A stretch of DNA of 22,774 bases. It comes from Sphaeroforma arctica JP610. Its lineage: Eukaryota; Opisthokonta; Ichthyosporea; Ichthyophonida. The position numbers and the translations under genes were made by a program. The stretch is taken from contig NW_014040544.1 of the NCBI RefSeq assembly GCF_001186125.1, forward strand, positions 135,681-158,454, read 5' to 3'. Under the pieces are notes generated by a model, which worked only from the letters and a program-made list of their open reading frames with translations, was not told the DNA's origin and made no database searches. Shown here piece by piece: positions 9,945-18,958 of the stretch (positions are counted from its first letter, which is position 1; each line of letters starts with the position of its first letter).

Positions 9945-10071
9945 TAACTTATGACTTCAAGGTATTCTCTTAAGGAATCACTGATCTTTTTTGGCCAAGA
10001 AAATTTTATGGTAGTCAATTACCACTACGTTTGGGCAGTCTAAGTAGTTAATACTTTTACTAACTTTAAAA

Positions 10072-10242
10072 TGTGTAAGATTTGATCTCTTCAGGTGATA
10101 TTAACGTCTTAGAGTAGTTAAACGTAATAAAGTCTTCTAAAGCTCAAATGAATTTAAAGCAAAATAAAGGTAATTAGTCTTTTAGTAAAATTAGGTTTGC
10201 CTCGTGAAAACAGCAATACTCTGAGGGATTGTGAGGCTGAGA
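10072..10242 (-). repeat. Right inverted repeat of gypsy fossil 1
   Basis: This is the reverse-complement partner of 6676-6846. The best-kept blocks are the outer 44 bases (including CAGAGTATTGCTGTTTTCAC read on the minus strand) and the inner block around GTTAATATC. No similarity is seen beyond either end. Confidence 0.85.
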
Positions 10243-11126
10243 AGTTGCAAATTTTTTTGTCCTTTTGTAAATGCAAGAAAAATATCTGAAGAACAATAAA
10301 TACAATTAAGAACAGTCCTAAATTTATATATTGTCGTTTTTATATATCTTGTATTTGTATCCGGTTCAAACTATGTTTAATACATTACGACTCATGTTTA
10401 AAATTCGTGTCGCCAATTGTTGCAACACGTTATTATTTATAATGACCCATGTGGTTCGTTTAACCTATTGTCTTATTCTAAATATATATCCTAATTTGGT
10501 ACCTGACGCATGTTTGATTATGAATGTTCTGTTTTCGAACACGTTTAAACGGTTATTCATATGCGCTATTGTTCTATGGTGCACCGTGGCATAGTATCTA
10601 GAAACGTTTTATACCGTTTTCTGAACGGATATATCAACCGGTTGATTCTTTATGTTTCTATCAATTTTAGATACCCAAAAGTATAATGGAAATGTAGTGA
10701 ATAAACCCCATAATTCCTATATGTGTTCGTAGTCTATGTGTGTATGGTTCATTAATTCCAGCTAAAAGAAGACTATCTGTGGCCCTATGCCCGATACTGT
10801 TGACTGTGATATCGTGACGTGGATTTCGACGAGTGTATGGCTTCTGTGTCAGAAAAACCCTAAACCCTACACCCTTGCCTCTATGTTATATCAATTTATA
10901 ATTTGTGTTCGTGCTCACCATCGCTTGTTTATTGATTATATATATTTAACCGTACATGAATGATATATATATCTTCTAATATGGATATGTTTTAATATAT
11001 ATATATGTATATTATTATATGTATATTTATTTTTATTACTATACATGTGAAAATGTACAATGTATATTATGTTGTCATGTATATGTACAATGGCTGGTTT
11101 ATCTATAAATGTATAATATATATTAT
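10243..11126. other. AT-rich spacer, no supported gene
   Basis: The longest open frame, 10331-10594 (+), gives a hydrophobic 87-residue sequence typical of chance ORFs in AT-rich DNA, so I do not call it. A telomere-like CCCTAAACCCTA lies at 10858-10869. From about 10935 the sequence becomes alternating TA-rich simple repeat leading into the minisatellite. Confidence 0.6.
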
Positions 11127-11267
11127 ATGTATGTAATATATCTGTAAATTATATAATGTATGTAATATATCTATGTACATTATATTTAATGGATGTATGT
11201 AATATATCTGTAAATTATATAATGTATGTAATATATCTATGTAAATTATATTTAATGGATGTATATA
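11127..11267. repeat. 66-bp AT-rich minisatellite running into a gap
   Basis: A 66-base unit starting ATGTATGTAATATATCTG occurs at 11127-11192 and 11193-11258 with a single C/A difference; a third copy begins at 11259 and is cut by the gap. Each unit is itself two diverged halves sharing ATGTATGTAATATATCT. Confidence 0.85.
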
Positions 11268-11785
11268 NNNNNNNNNNNNNNNNNNNNNNNNNNNNNNNNN
11301 NNNNNNNNNNNNNNNNNNNNNNNNNNNNNNNNNNNNNNNNNNNNNNNNNNNNNNNNNNNNNNNNNNNNNNNNNNNNNNNNNNNNNNNNNNNNNNNNNNNN
11401 NNNNNNNNNNNNNNNNNNNNNNNNNNNNNNNNNNNNNNNNNNNNNNNNNNNNNNNNNNNNNNNNNNNNNNNNNNNNNNNNNNNNNNNNNNNNNNNNNNNN
11501 NNNNNNNNNNNNNNNNNNNNNNNNNNNNNNNNNNNNNNNNNNNNNNNNNNNNNNNNNNNNNNNNNNNNNNNNNNNNNNNNNNNNNNNNNNNNNNNNNNNN
11601 NNNNNNNNNNNNNNNNNNNNNNNNNNNNNNNNNNNNNNNNNNNNNNNNNNNNNNNNNNNNNNNNNNNNNNNNNNNNNNNNNNNNNNNNNNNNNNNNNNNN
11701 NNNNNNNNNNNNNNNNNNNNNNNNNNNNNNNNNNNNNNNNNNNNNNNNNNNNNNNNNNNNNNNNNNNNNNNNNNNNNNNNNNNNN
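11268..11785. other. Assembly gap, 518 unknown bases
   Basis: A run of N bridges AT-rich satellite on both sides, so the gap most likely hides more copies of the 66-base unit. Open frames crossing it are artefacts. Confidence 0.95.
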
Positions 11786-12962
11786 ATATGTATATGGATA
11801 TATTATGGGTATGTATGGTATGTATATTATATACCATAATAACATATATATATATAACATAATAATCATATATATATGTAGATATATAATTAAAAATCAC
11901 GAACGAAATCTTTGTCTGCAATTCTCTGTACATTTAGGAAATTGGTTATAATGTACTAAGTATACTCTTGTATATTGATATTGATTCCTGTCTAATGCTC
12001 ATGTATGGTATACTGTTCTGTGTCTTAAGTCATAATACTTGTGCTTAACATTGAGATGTGTGTGTCTGTATGGGTTGCAATTTAACAATCTCATGTATAT
12101 ACTTATGTGTGAAATCTTATCCAAAATCTCATGTATATACTTATGTGTGAAATATTAACCATAGTAACACTAACTATATCTAGTATATACCCTTTATTAA
12201 TATCTTTTTATATCTGTTGTCAATTGTAAGACTTGATTATTCTTTATTATAGGATGCTTAATTGGCCATTCATCTCAATTTAGATGTTGTCGATAAGTTT
12301 TATTGAATTATATGTAAGCATCTAATGTCTAATGTGCGGAAGCCATGTAAATAACTAGTATACGGTCTTCTGCAACATCTGTGAAAAACTGAGTGTCGTA
12401 GCACGTGTATTTGCTGAGATATCCGTGTTTTAGCTATGTGTTATATGTTGGTTATCGCATGTTTACGAACCTTAACGTTTATGGTACACGTTAAACGGTT
12501 TTTAAATAAATAAAAATTAGGTCCATTTTTAGACCCCATTTTTCTGAAAAATATACATAAACGCATCAGACTAAATGCGTAAAACATATTGGACTAAAAG
12601 CAATACGTATATGACAGAAAATGTATTTTGCGCCCCTTCGTCTACGAGGGTGCAGAAACCCGTCGTTATACTTGGTACTTGTTCTAATGTCAGCATCCCC
12701 TCGATCTTCCTTATTCATCACAGGTTCGACGAAGCAGATACAAGCCCATCTTATGAATAAACGATGCTCAGAGAAACCTACACCTGCCGTGCATAGTCAT
12801 CTCCTTCATCGGTGTTGTATAATTACCTTCTCGAGCATAAATATGATTTACTTCATGATGTATTGTTAACTGTGAGCGTGAGTGTGAGTGTGCGAGTGTG
12901 GTGTGGTGTTCTCTAAAGCATACTCGAGCTGGGTGCGCATTCGGTGACTCCGTCACAGCGCC
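11786..12962. other. AT-rich spacer, no supported gene
   Basis: The first 110 bases are TA-rich simple sequence continuing the satellite. A 28-base duplication lies at 12088-12153. The small ORFs at 12575-12869 overlap one another in different frames and show no domain; I leave them out. At 12874-12906 there is a GTGAGTGTGAGTGTG-type simple repeat. Confidence 0.6.
12088..12153. repeat. 28-bp tandem duplication, 38-bp period
   Basis: ATCTCATGTATATACTTATG and the following TGTGAAAT occur at 12088-12115 and again identically at 12126-12153. Confidence 0.9.
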
Positions 12963-13178
12963 TTACACGTTCCGACTTCTACGTAATAGTGTTACATGTT
13001 CCGACTCTTGCGTAATAATATCATACATGGTCCGCCTCCTACGTAATGATGCCACATGTTCCGACTTGTTACGTAATAGTGCGTGCATGTTCCGACTCTT
13101 GCGTAGTGATGCTGTACATATTCCGCCTCCTACGTAATGATGTAACTCGTTCCGACTTTTACGTAAGAATGTTACCCA
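12963..13178. repeat. Seven-copy ~30-bp array with trimeric higher-order structure
   Basis: The TCCGAC/TCCGCC core of each unit begins at 12971, 13000, 13031, 13060, 13091, 13122 and 13151 (steps of 29 or 31). Units follow an A-B-C-A-B-C-A order: B units have CTCTTGCGTA and C units have CCTCCTACGTAATGATG, so the real period is about 91 bases. Five units contain TACGTAA, a bZIP-type half-palindrome. ORFs over it on both strands encode repeated LLRN or LRKSRN and reflect only the repeat. Confidence 0.9.
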
Positions 13179-13203
13179 ACTCAACACCACTCAGGGCGAC
13201 TAT

Positions 13204-13434
13204 GCAACACGCTCAAAGCTGCGGTTGCTCACCGACTGTAGTGCTCACGCAAAGTTCAATGCGCCATGTCCTCAGGGTTGCTTGCCCCTGAGAGCCTGCA
13301 TTCTCGGCATCTAAAGAAACATACATGGTCTATTTTTTTCAACTGGGTGCCACGCAACACGCTCAAAGCTGCGGATGATAACCGAGCTCACACAAAGTTC
13401 AATGCGCCGTGTCCTCAGGGTTGCTCGCCGCTGA
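13204..13434. repeat. Direct repeat of ~85 bp, 150 bp apart
   Basis: GCAACACGCTCAAAGCTGCG starts copies at 13204 and 13354. Both continue through AAAGTTCAATGCGCC and TCCTCAGGGTTGC to CTGAG. The second copy is 8 bases shorter inside. The unit looks like a diverged tandem duplication, possibly the upstream part of a promoter or LTR. Confidence 0.85.
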
Positions 13435-13997
13435 GTTAGAGTCAACAAGGTACTCGCCTGTACTCTAAGCATATAAATATCCTTGCCACACACAACCACC
13501 ACTCATTGTTTCATGACGTTCTGTTTCGTATGTTTATGTCCAAAGTGTTATGCCATGCCTATGTATGTATAGTGTTGGGCTGTGGTATATGTATCGCATC
13601 AAGGACATTATATCACACCACCCACGTATCACTGGGATGTATTAATGTTATCTCAATGAGATCTTATACTGTATTTTAATTAAGCCTATATGTATAGTCG
13701 CTGTAGTATTTGTTATGAATATGTATATACGTGTGGATATATCTCTGCGATTGTGTTGTAGTATCATCGCCGTTATACTTGACCTATGTGAATGGTACAT
13801 GATAAATAAGACTTTTGTAATGTTAACTAATAGCCTATCCTGTATATGTCGTGGAAGTATTGTATTCATGTCTCAAAGTCTACGTAAGTTTGCTTTATTA
13901 ATAGTAATGTGTGAGTGTGTATCTTCTCGTGCAGACGTCACTCATGCATGCAGCAAGGACGCAGCCCCGGCCAGACATACCAACAGCCAAGGCCGCT
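13435..13997. other. Spacer at the 3' side of fossil 2, possible LTR or UTR
   Basis: This lies immediately beyond the end of the minus-strand integrase and so should hold the 3' UTR and perhaps the 3' LTR of fossil 2. I could not find a matching copy at the other end of the element (18558-18800), so no LTR pair is claimed. A 73-codon minus ORF and a 109-codon plus ORF here show no domain. Confidence 0.4.
13468..13478 (+). promoter_or_regulatory. TATA-like site downstream of repeat arrays
   Basis: CATATAAATAT follows directly after the two repeat arrays, in the position a core promoter would take if the arrays were upstream activating elements. The first ORF of note downstream (from 13715) overlaps the fossil 2 end in antisense and is not convincing. 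Weak call. Confidence 0.25.
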
Positions 13998-14651
13998 CTA
14001 ACCTTGGACCAGCCGTCGCTGTCGTCGACTCTCCCGAGTTTTAATCCACTTACGGTATGCAGTCACCACGCTCGGATCATCAAAAGCATCCGCTGTCACC
14101 CATGTGGGAGAGCCCTCTAACCAGCGCACCAGGTACTCCGATTGCTGAGTCGCTTCATAGTGGCGGTGTGATATGATGTGCCGGAATGTCGATCTCCCTT
14201 CTCTCCATAGCAATTCATCTAGCGGTGGCTCCGTAGCCCGGTGAACTAGCCAAATAATCTCCACATTAACTGGACGGTCTCTGAGTTCCGGTGGTTTGCT
14301 GCCATCCTTGTCTCGTAGATGGTAACTCTGATTCACACGACTATGAATTACGTATGGGTCCAGCAAGGGCTTCATGGCTTTGGTAGTCGCTCCTTGTGCG
14401 AATATCATGACCACGTCACCTGGCTTAAATTCAAATAAATCAAATTTCCGCATCTGGTCAGTGGCCTCAGCCATAGCATCAGTGTGCTTGATTGTTTTCT
14501 GATGAAGTTTTGGCAGAATCGTCTTCTCAAGGTCACCCAATCGCTTAAGCGATGGATTATTCGTTATCGGAATATGATCAGGTAAGTCATCAGTCATGTC
14601 TGCAAATGGAACATGGCGGCGCCCAAAGTAAACACTAAATGGTGCTGACAT
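13998..14651 (-). pseudogene. Fossil 2 integrase C-terminus with chromodomain
   Basis: A 217-residue reading. Residues 75-115 contain FKPGDVVMIF and LLDPYVIHSRVNQSYHLRD, the SH3-like/GPY-F module that binds DNA at the end of gypsy integrases. Residues 157-203 contain ISHRHYEATQQSEYLVRW, then PTWVTADAF and VVTAYRKW, the layout of a chromodomain (compare EYLVKWKGYPxxxxTWEP). In chromoviruses this domain steers integration to marked chromatin. The C-terminus is short and basic (RRQRR). It follows the integrase core with only a few bases between the readings. Confidence 0.8.
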
Positions 14652-14654
14652 GTG

Positions 14655-15653
14655 TCAACGTGATATCCGGAGGTTCTGGTAAAGCATAGTAAAAGGTAAG
14701 CGTTCATCCCACAATTCCGGACAGCCAACACAAAGCGCGCGCACACATTTGTGAATTTCTTTATGTCGGCGCTCTGCCGTACCGAATGTTTGAGGATGGT
14801 ATGGTTGAGATGTCTTGTGTATAATTCCGAGTGCTCGTGTTATAGACCTGACAATGTTGTTGGCAAATTCAGTCCCCTCATCACTCTGAATTTTCCGAGG
14901 AAAGCCATGCTCATCAAATACCGATACTAACCCTGTCACTACCGTGTTGGCATCTTTTGCAGGCAGCGCCCGTAAGATAGAGTAGACGGATGCCACATCC
15001 ATGACATGTAGAATAAACTTGTTGCCTTTAGTAAATGTTACTGCCATCGGAATGAGATCCATTTGAATGTGATCCCGTGGATAACGTGCCGTAATGCTCA
15101 TTAAAGGATGAAATCCTTTCTTCATAGTATCATTATCTAAACATGTGCGACATAATTTACGGACCTCTTCCGTGATTGGAAGCATTTGGTCTCAATTGTG
15201 TCCATCGTCTCGCATCTGTTGCACTGTGACCGCTGGAGCAAGATGTCCTTGTTCATGAAACTGCCAGGTAAGCTGTACCCGTCGATTAGCTTCTTCATGT
15301 CCAGGATGATTGATCACCGTCGCCCCTGCACAAATCTCAGGCACCTGTTCCGCAATCTGTCGTGTCCGTTTGGTCATGGCTGGTTGCGCCCACGTCTCTT
15401 GACAACGATCCTTAGCTTCCTCACACACAGGTACTTCGAGACCCAAGTTACACCAGAATGATGAAAAAACTTTATAACCCGATGGAGGGCCAATACGTAC
15501 CACCACTGTATGTTCCCATGGATACTTACCACATGCCTGTGTGCCATGCTTCAAGAATGTATGGGCTCTACGCGGGATCAGCAATGAATCTGCTTGCATC
15601 ATCGATAGAAGCAGAGGGAACCATGACACCCGAGTGTTCAACGGGAGACACAC
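14655..15653 (-). pseudogene. Fossil 2 integrase, zinc-binding and DDE core
   Basis: The upstream part carries His and Cys residues (including GHEEANRR and FHEQGH), then a CRTC pair that completes an H2C2-type zinc-binding domain. The catalytic core, in the 176-residue reading at 14655-15185, shows Asp43 (HIQMDLIPM), Asp102 (KIQSDEGTEFANN) and Glu138 (PQTFGTAERRHKE), the DD35E triad that joins retroelement DNA to the host chromosome. YHPQTFGTAER is the typical gypsy version of this last block. Confidence 0.85.
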
Positions 15654-15692
15654 TGTCGCGGACGGCTTGTCCGCCGATACTTTACGAAGTAC

Positions 15693-15934
15693 CTAATGAA
15701 TAAGGTGCCATGGCGGATTCATCCATGCATTGTACTGGCACCAGTCAAATTTAAAAGCGCCTCCGTCTTTATCATATGCCCAGTATTGTCGTAGCTGAGC
15801 GTTGTGCCTTGATGCAAAGGCGTCAACGTCGTTAGGTCCGAAGTGTTTTTGAACCTGATCAAAGAAATCGGGATACAACTTCCAGCATGATGTGTAGAAG
15901 ATAGCGGGAAAGTTGATGTCCGCCGTCCCCTCAT
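15693..15934 (-). pseudogene. DAM-like domain between RNase H and integrase
   Basis: The reading contains FGPNDVDAFASRHNAQ, followed by YWAYDKDGGA and WMNPPWHLI. This matches a DNA-adenine-methylase-like segment known from DIRS-type elements and from some gypsy-like elements of protists and fungi (general form: VDxFASxxNAQ ... NPPW). Its role is unknown; the NPPW block resembles the methyltransferase motif IV. In fossil 2 it sits between RNase H and integrase. An integrase N-terminal extension without enzymatic role is the alternative. Confidence 0.6.
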
Positions 15935-15944
15935 GAACCCGGCT

Positions 15945-16515
15945 TCACATGTCTGGTAATTTATTCAGTTCACCTGGGACATGTGTTATCATGAAATTGA
16001 ATTGCGCAATGATGTGATGCCATCGTTGCAGCATGCTGTTCAATTTCAGTTGGGTGTTCATGTAAATCAGTGCTTTGTGGTCCGTGTGCACAGTAAAGCG
16101 CTGCCCTATTAAATGATTATGGAAGTGGACCAATGCATATGTAAGCGCTGACGATTCCTTCATTGGAGTCGTGTATGTCTGCTGCGCCTTGTTGAGTCTT
16201 CGAAAAGAACATCAGGTAGTGCTTGCGGCCGTCAATTAGCTGAAATAATGCACCTCCGATACCATAATCACCGGCATCAGTCTCGAATTCGAGTGGAACC
16301 CCATCAACCGGAATGTTTAACCGTACCGCAGACACGATCGCTTCTTTCATCTGATCCCATGCCAATTGATGTTCTAGTTTCCAACGATCCCCAATCGGTT
16401 CCTTTGGCTTGAGTTTCGAGAACGATCGTAGTGTGGCCATTTTATGTGCAAAGTTAGGTAAGTGCTCATGTAGAAAGTCCGCCAACCCCAATGCAGATGC
16501 CATGTCCCTTGACAT
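15945..16515 (-). pseudogene. Fossil 2 RNase H
   Basis: RNase H removes the RNA strand during reverse transcription. Blocks seen are LEFETDAGDYGIGGALFQ (first catalytic Asp), FFSKT, then SALTYALVHFHNHLIGQRF, VHTDHKALIYM (TDHKAL, typical of gypsy elements) and THVPGELNKLPDM (terminal block carrying the last Asp). It joins the RT upstream and the DAM-like segment downstream. Confidence 0.8.
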
Positions 16516-17210
16516 CGCGGCACTGGCCAGTCGATCAACCGTTGTTGCTTTTCATGATCAACGCCAATTCCTTTCGCAGAAACTTTCTTTCCCAGAACCA
16601 GGACCTCGCTTACTGCAAAGTGACACCTCTTCTGGTTAAGCTTGAAGTTGTTCTTGGTAAGCCGTCGGATGACCTCCTCCACGGTTGCAATATGTTCCTT
16701 GTAGTTATCAGATGTAATTATAAGGTCATTGACGTAGCGCTGCACGTCTAAACGCATCATCAGATTACTGATTGTGCGCTGGAATTGAGATGTGAATGTC
16801 GACAATCCGAATGGAGCCGAAGTGAAGGAGTATTGGTGACTGTCCCAAGTAAACGAGAACATATGTTGTGAGTCCTCGTGTACTGGAAGGCGATGATATG
16901 CAGCCGATAAATCTAACGTGGTATAATATCGCTTGCCTCTTAAGTTACTAATAATCTCATTGACCTTCGGTAACGTAAACTGGTCTCTCGAAATAAGGGC
17001 GTTGATCTGTTGCAGATCCAAACACACCCGAACCTTAATGAGTTCCCCCGATGGTGTAAATGTGGGTGCTGCTAGTAAAGGCAGGTTGACCACTGACGCT
17101 GACGTACGACGTTTGGTCACCAGCTCATGTTCCCATTTATGTACCTGTTGCGTGACGTGTGGTTTGTACTTGTCTGACACAGAGTTTTGTGTTTGTCGTC
17201 GAAGGCCCAA
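16374..17210 (-). pseudogene. Fossil 2 reverse transcriptase
   Basis: The 278-residue reading has the gypsy RT blocks in order: LPLLAAPTFTPSGELIKVRV then CLDLQQINALI, LPKVNEIISNLRGKRYYTTL with LDLSAAYHRLPV, FTSAPFGLSTFTSQFQRTI, the catalytic-loop region near RYVNDLIITS, NNFKLNQKRCHFAVSEV and VLGKKVSAKGIGVD. It would copy element RNA into DNA from a primer. The order and spacing are normal for Ty3/gypsy. Its end overlaps the RNase H reading. Confidence 0.85.
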
Positions 17211-17292
17211 AGTTTATCTCGAGGTATGGGAAGGGATACTTCACTGCCTGGAAGAGTATATCGAGCCGCATCCAAAATGGTCTCGTTAGCAT

Positions 17293-17802
17293 CTAAGTAC
17301 TGGCGTACTCGTTGCCGTATATCCTCAGGTTCCGACAAGTATGGTGCCATGCGAATGTCGATCGGTTCAAGTAGCTCATCCACATTCCGATTGATTTCTG
17401 GAAACGGGGAGTTGATAGTCCAATAAGACCTAAGCTCAATTCGCCCATAATACCCATTCCCAGAATTACATCAATATTATCGGGTAAATTCATAAGTTCA
17501 AACATACAACCTGCAGCAGACTTTGTACCATATTGAACCGTCGTGGCGTGTGTCTTGCCGAGGCGCGGAGTGCGGAAAGCTTTGTCCGCCAAGTATATGT
17601 AACTATCCTTAGCTGGTGGTGTAATAGATAGTTGCGCCTTTGCTGCGGATGCCTGAGTAATAACGGAACGGTTCACCCCCGTATCAATGAGTGTGCGCAT
17701 CGCATGTCCGTTGACTTGTAACGTAACATATACACGGTTGTCAGTAGGGAACACTTTATCTTTTACTGCAAATATTCTTGTTGCCGTTTTTAGGCCCAAC
17801 AT
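17293..17802 (-). pseudogene. Fossil 2 aspartic protease
   Basis: A retropepsin-like segment: VYVTLQVNGHAMRTLIDTG carries the active-site DTG, followed by SVITQASAAKAQ, a hydrophobic strand region, and NIDVILGMGIMGEL, the conserved ILGMDxL-like block near the end of the fold. The enzyme cuts the element polyprotein. It lies between Gag and RT as expected. Confidence 0.8.
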
Positions 17803-17996
17803 CTCAATTTGAGCTTGGCTCCTCTTCCCAATCGGCTGGCCCTTGCCTGGCCTCCATCAACTCATCTTCACTGTTGACATACGACTCGTCGACCAAATCA
17901 TGAATATGCATCACCTCACTCTCTCCTACCTCAGCTGGCGTCGGATCAGGCATATGATCACCCCCATCCACGAGATTAACTCGAGGGCGGAATGTA

Positions 17997-18557
17997 TTAC
18001 CCGGTGCCTGTTGTGTGCGCGTGGATGTTCCCCTTGCGTATGGCGGCCCGTGTTAGTTGATGTCGGTGCTCGCAGTAACTTAGGGCAACGTGGTGCGTGT
18101 GCTGGGCCAGGAGAGAGATTCTGTTTACATGACCGACAACGGCATGCGGATTAGGCTCGTGTGTTGGCTTCCACACGCGCTCGTGTGCGTGAACGTGAAC
18201 CCCCGAGGATTTGTAGCGGTCGGGAAAGATTTGCTCGACGGTGTTCTTCCGCCTTGTCAATATTCACCCGAAATACATCACGCATTTGTGCCGCAGAATA
18301 TTCTCGCCAGTTAGGGTGCATACGAAGAGTATCACGCAGCTTGATTGATGAGATTGAACATACCATGGTTGCGGTATACTTATAGCGGATTCACATACTG
18401 TCGCATCTCCATAAAGTCTACTTTGCGTTTAAAATCCCGAAATTTATCACCGCCGGTCATTTACTTTCAGTGATTTTAGCCGGTTTCGCCTGAACTATGA
18501 ATAAAGCCGGGGAAGCTGTGGCAGGAATGTCGGCCTTACTTCCTTTACTTGTAATCT
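17997..18557 (-). pseudogene. Fossil 2 Gag remnants with Cys/His knuckle
   Basis: A likely Gag start lies at 18557 (MKITSKGSKADIPATASPAL). Further on, the readings include KLRDTLRMHPNWREYSAAQM, a helical Gag-like stretch, then an Arg-rich segment and a knuckle CRSCKQNLSPGPAHAPRC (C-x2-C-x9-H-x3-C, wider than usual). The position upstream of the protease supports Gag. The remnant is much shorter than a usual gypsy Gag and heavily broken. Confidence 0.5.
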
Positions 18558-18656
18558 TCATTCTTACTTTTTTAGAGGTTGCTGTTTTTGTAATTCAAGC
18601 TTACGTTTTTACTCTGTTAACCTGTATCTATCTGAATGATGCCGTTAATTTACATT

Positions 18657-18694
18657 AGAGTCTCTTTATAGGTTCGAATCCTAGATCCGAGGCA
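18657..18694. other. tRNA 3'-half-like segment, possible primer-binding site
   Basis: The plus strand reads TATAGGTTCGAATCCTAGAT then CCGAGGCA. GGTTCGAATCC is a perfect TψC arm/B box, and ATAGG pairs with CCTAG at four positions around TTCGAAT. No matching 5' acceptor strand or D arm is seen upstream, so it is not a whole tRNA gene. On the minus strand it lies about 100 bases before the fossil 2 Gag start, where a primer-binding site complementary to a tRNA would be, although a PBS is normally shorter and begins TGG. A tRNA-derived SINE relic is the other option. Confidence 0.4.
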
Positions 18695-18698
18695 TGGT

Positions 18699-18732
18699 AT
18701 AGGCAGGGCTCCCGCCTTCAGGAAGGATGGAT
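18699..18732 (+). repeat. Cassette R1, copy a
   Basis: A 34-base segment containing CCCGCCTTCAGGAAGG; it matches 18925-18958 with three differences. Confidence 0.85.
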
Positions 18733-18824
18733 CTTATCTTCCATCCTTTCGAATCTTACATGGGGGACCCCGCGCAGCGGGATCATCCATTGTAGATGGT
18801 GGAGGGTCTCCCTCCTACACCCCT

Positions 18825-18864
18825 CCTCCGGTAGTGGAGGAGGTAAACGTAAACGTAAACACAC
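18825..18864 (+). repeat. Cassette R3, copy a
   Basis: CCTCCGGTAGTGGAGGAGG is a hairpin with loop GGTAGT, followed by three GTAAAC-type units. The other copy is at 21949-21980. Confidence 0.85.
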
Positions 18865-18865
18865 A

Positions 18866-18889
18866 TCCTCCTACACGCTCCCTCTCGAG
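18866..18889 (+). repeat. Cassette R4, copy a
   Basis: TCCTCCTACACGCTCCCTCT matches the reverse complement of 21233-21256 with few differences. Confidence 0.75.
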
Positions 18890-18924
18890 AGAGCAGAGAG
18901 AGCCCTCGTGTACCCCGGGATGAT

Positions 18925-18958
18925 AGAGGCAGGGTTCCCGCCTTCAGGAAGGGTGGAT
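18925..18958 (+). repeat. Cassette R1, copy b
   Basis: Second copy of the 34-base unit at 18699-18732, directly repeated and followed by two back-to-back hairpins at 18962-18993. Confidence 0.85.

Larger units (their letters stand above)
6676..10242 (-). mobile_element. Ty3/gypsy retroelement fossil 1, broken, inverted ends
   Basis: Between two inverted repeats lies a minus-strand set of retroelement parts: a Gag-like start, a Cys/His knuckle, an aspartic-protease-like segment, a reverse transcriptase and the beginning of RNase H. The RT is of Ty3/gypsy type. I see no integrase and no complete RNase H; the left quarter holds sequence I cannot assign to the pol region. The element is broken at roughly five or more places and shortened. 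The flanking repeats are inverted, unlike the direct LTRs of the family, so either a rearrangement joined two LTR pieces head to head or the repeats belong to another element that captured this one. The repeat divergence of about 25% suggests an old insertion. Confidence 0.75.
13998..18557 (-). mobile_element. Ty3/gypsy chromovirus-like fossil 2, broken, nearly all domains present
   Basis: On the minus strand the parts follow the gypsy order: Gag with a knuckle, protease, reverse transcriptase, RNase H, a DAM-like segment, integrase with zinc-binding, DDE and GPY-like parts, and a terminal chromodomain. The terminal chromodomain places it with the chromoviruses or a relative. The element is broken at roughly half a dozen places or more, yet long stretches remain readable, so it looks younger than fossil 1. 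No pair of direct LTRs was found by eye; at the Gag side the sequence passes a tRNA-like segment and then enters the hairpin-rich region. It is therefore probably truncated or has lost its LTRs. Confidence 0.85.

Noticed and set aside
10331-10594. 87-residue hydrophobic ORF that could be a small membrane protein
   Set aside because: Its composition follows the AT-rich base content, no domain or context supports it, and there is no neighbour to explain it.
11103-11951. Long ORFs crossing the gap
   Set aside because: They consist mostly of unknown bases and flanking TA-rich repeat.
12898-13190. Repeat-protein-like ORFs with LLRN or LRKSRN units on both strands
   Set aside because: They simply translate the ~30-base tandem array, and both strands read open for the same reason.
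13435-18800. Direct LTR pair for fossil 2
   Set aside because: No shared sequence could be found between the two sides by eye, so no LTRs are annotated.
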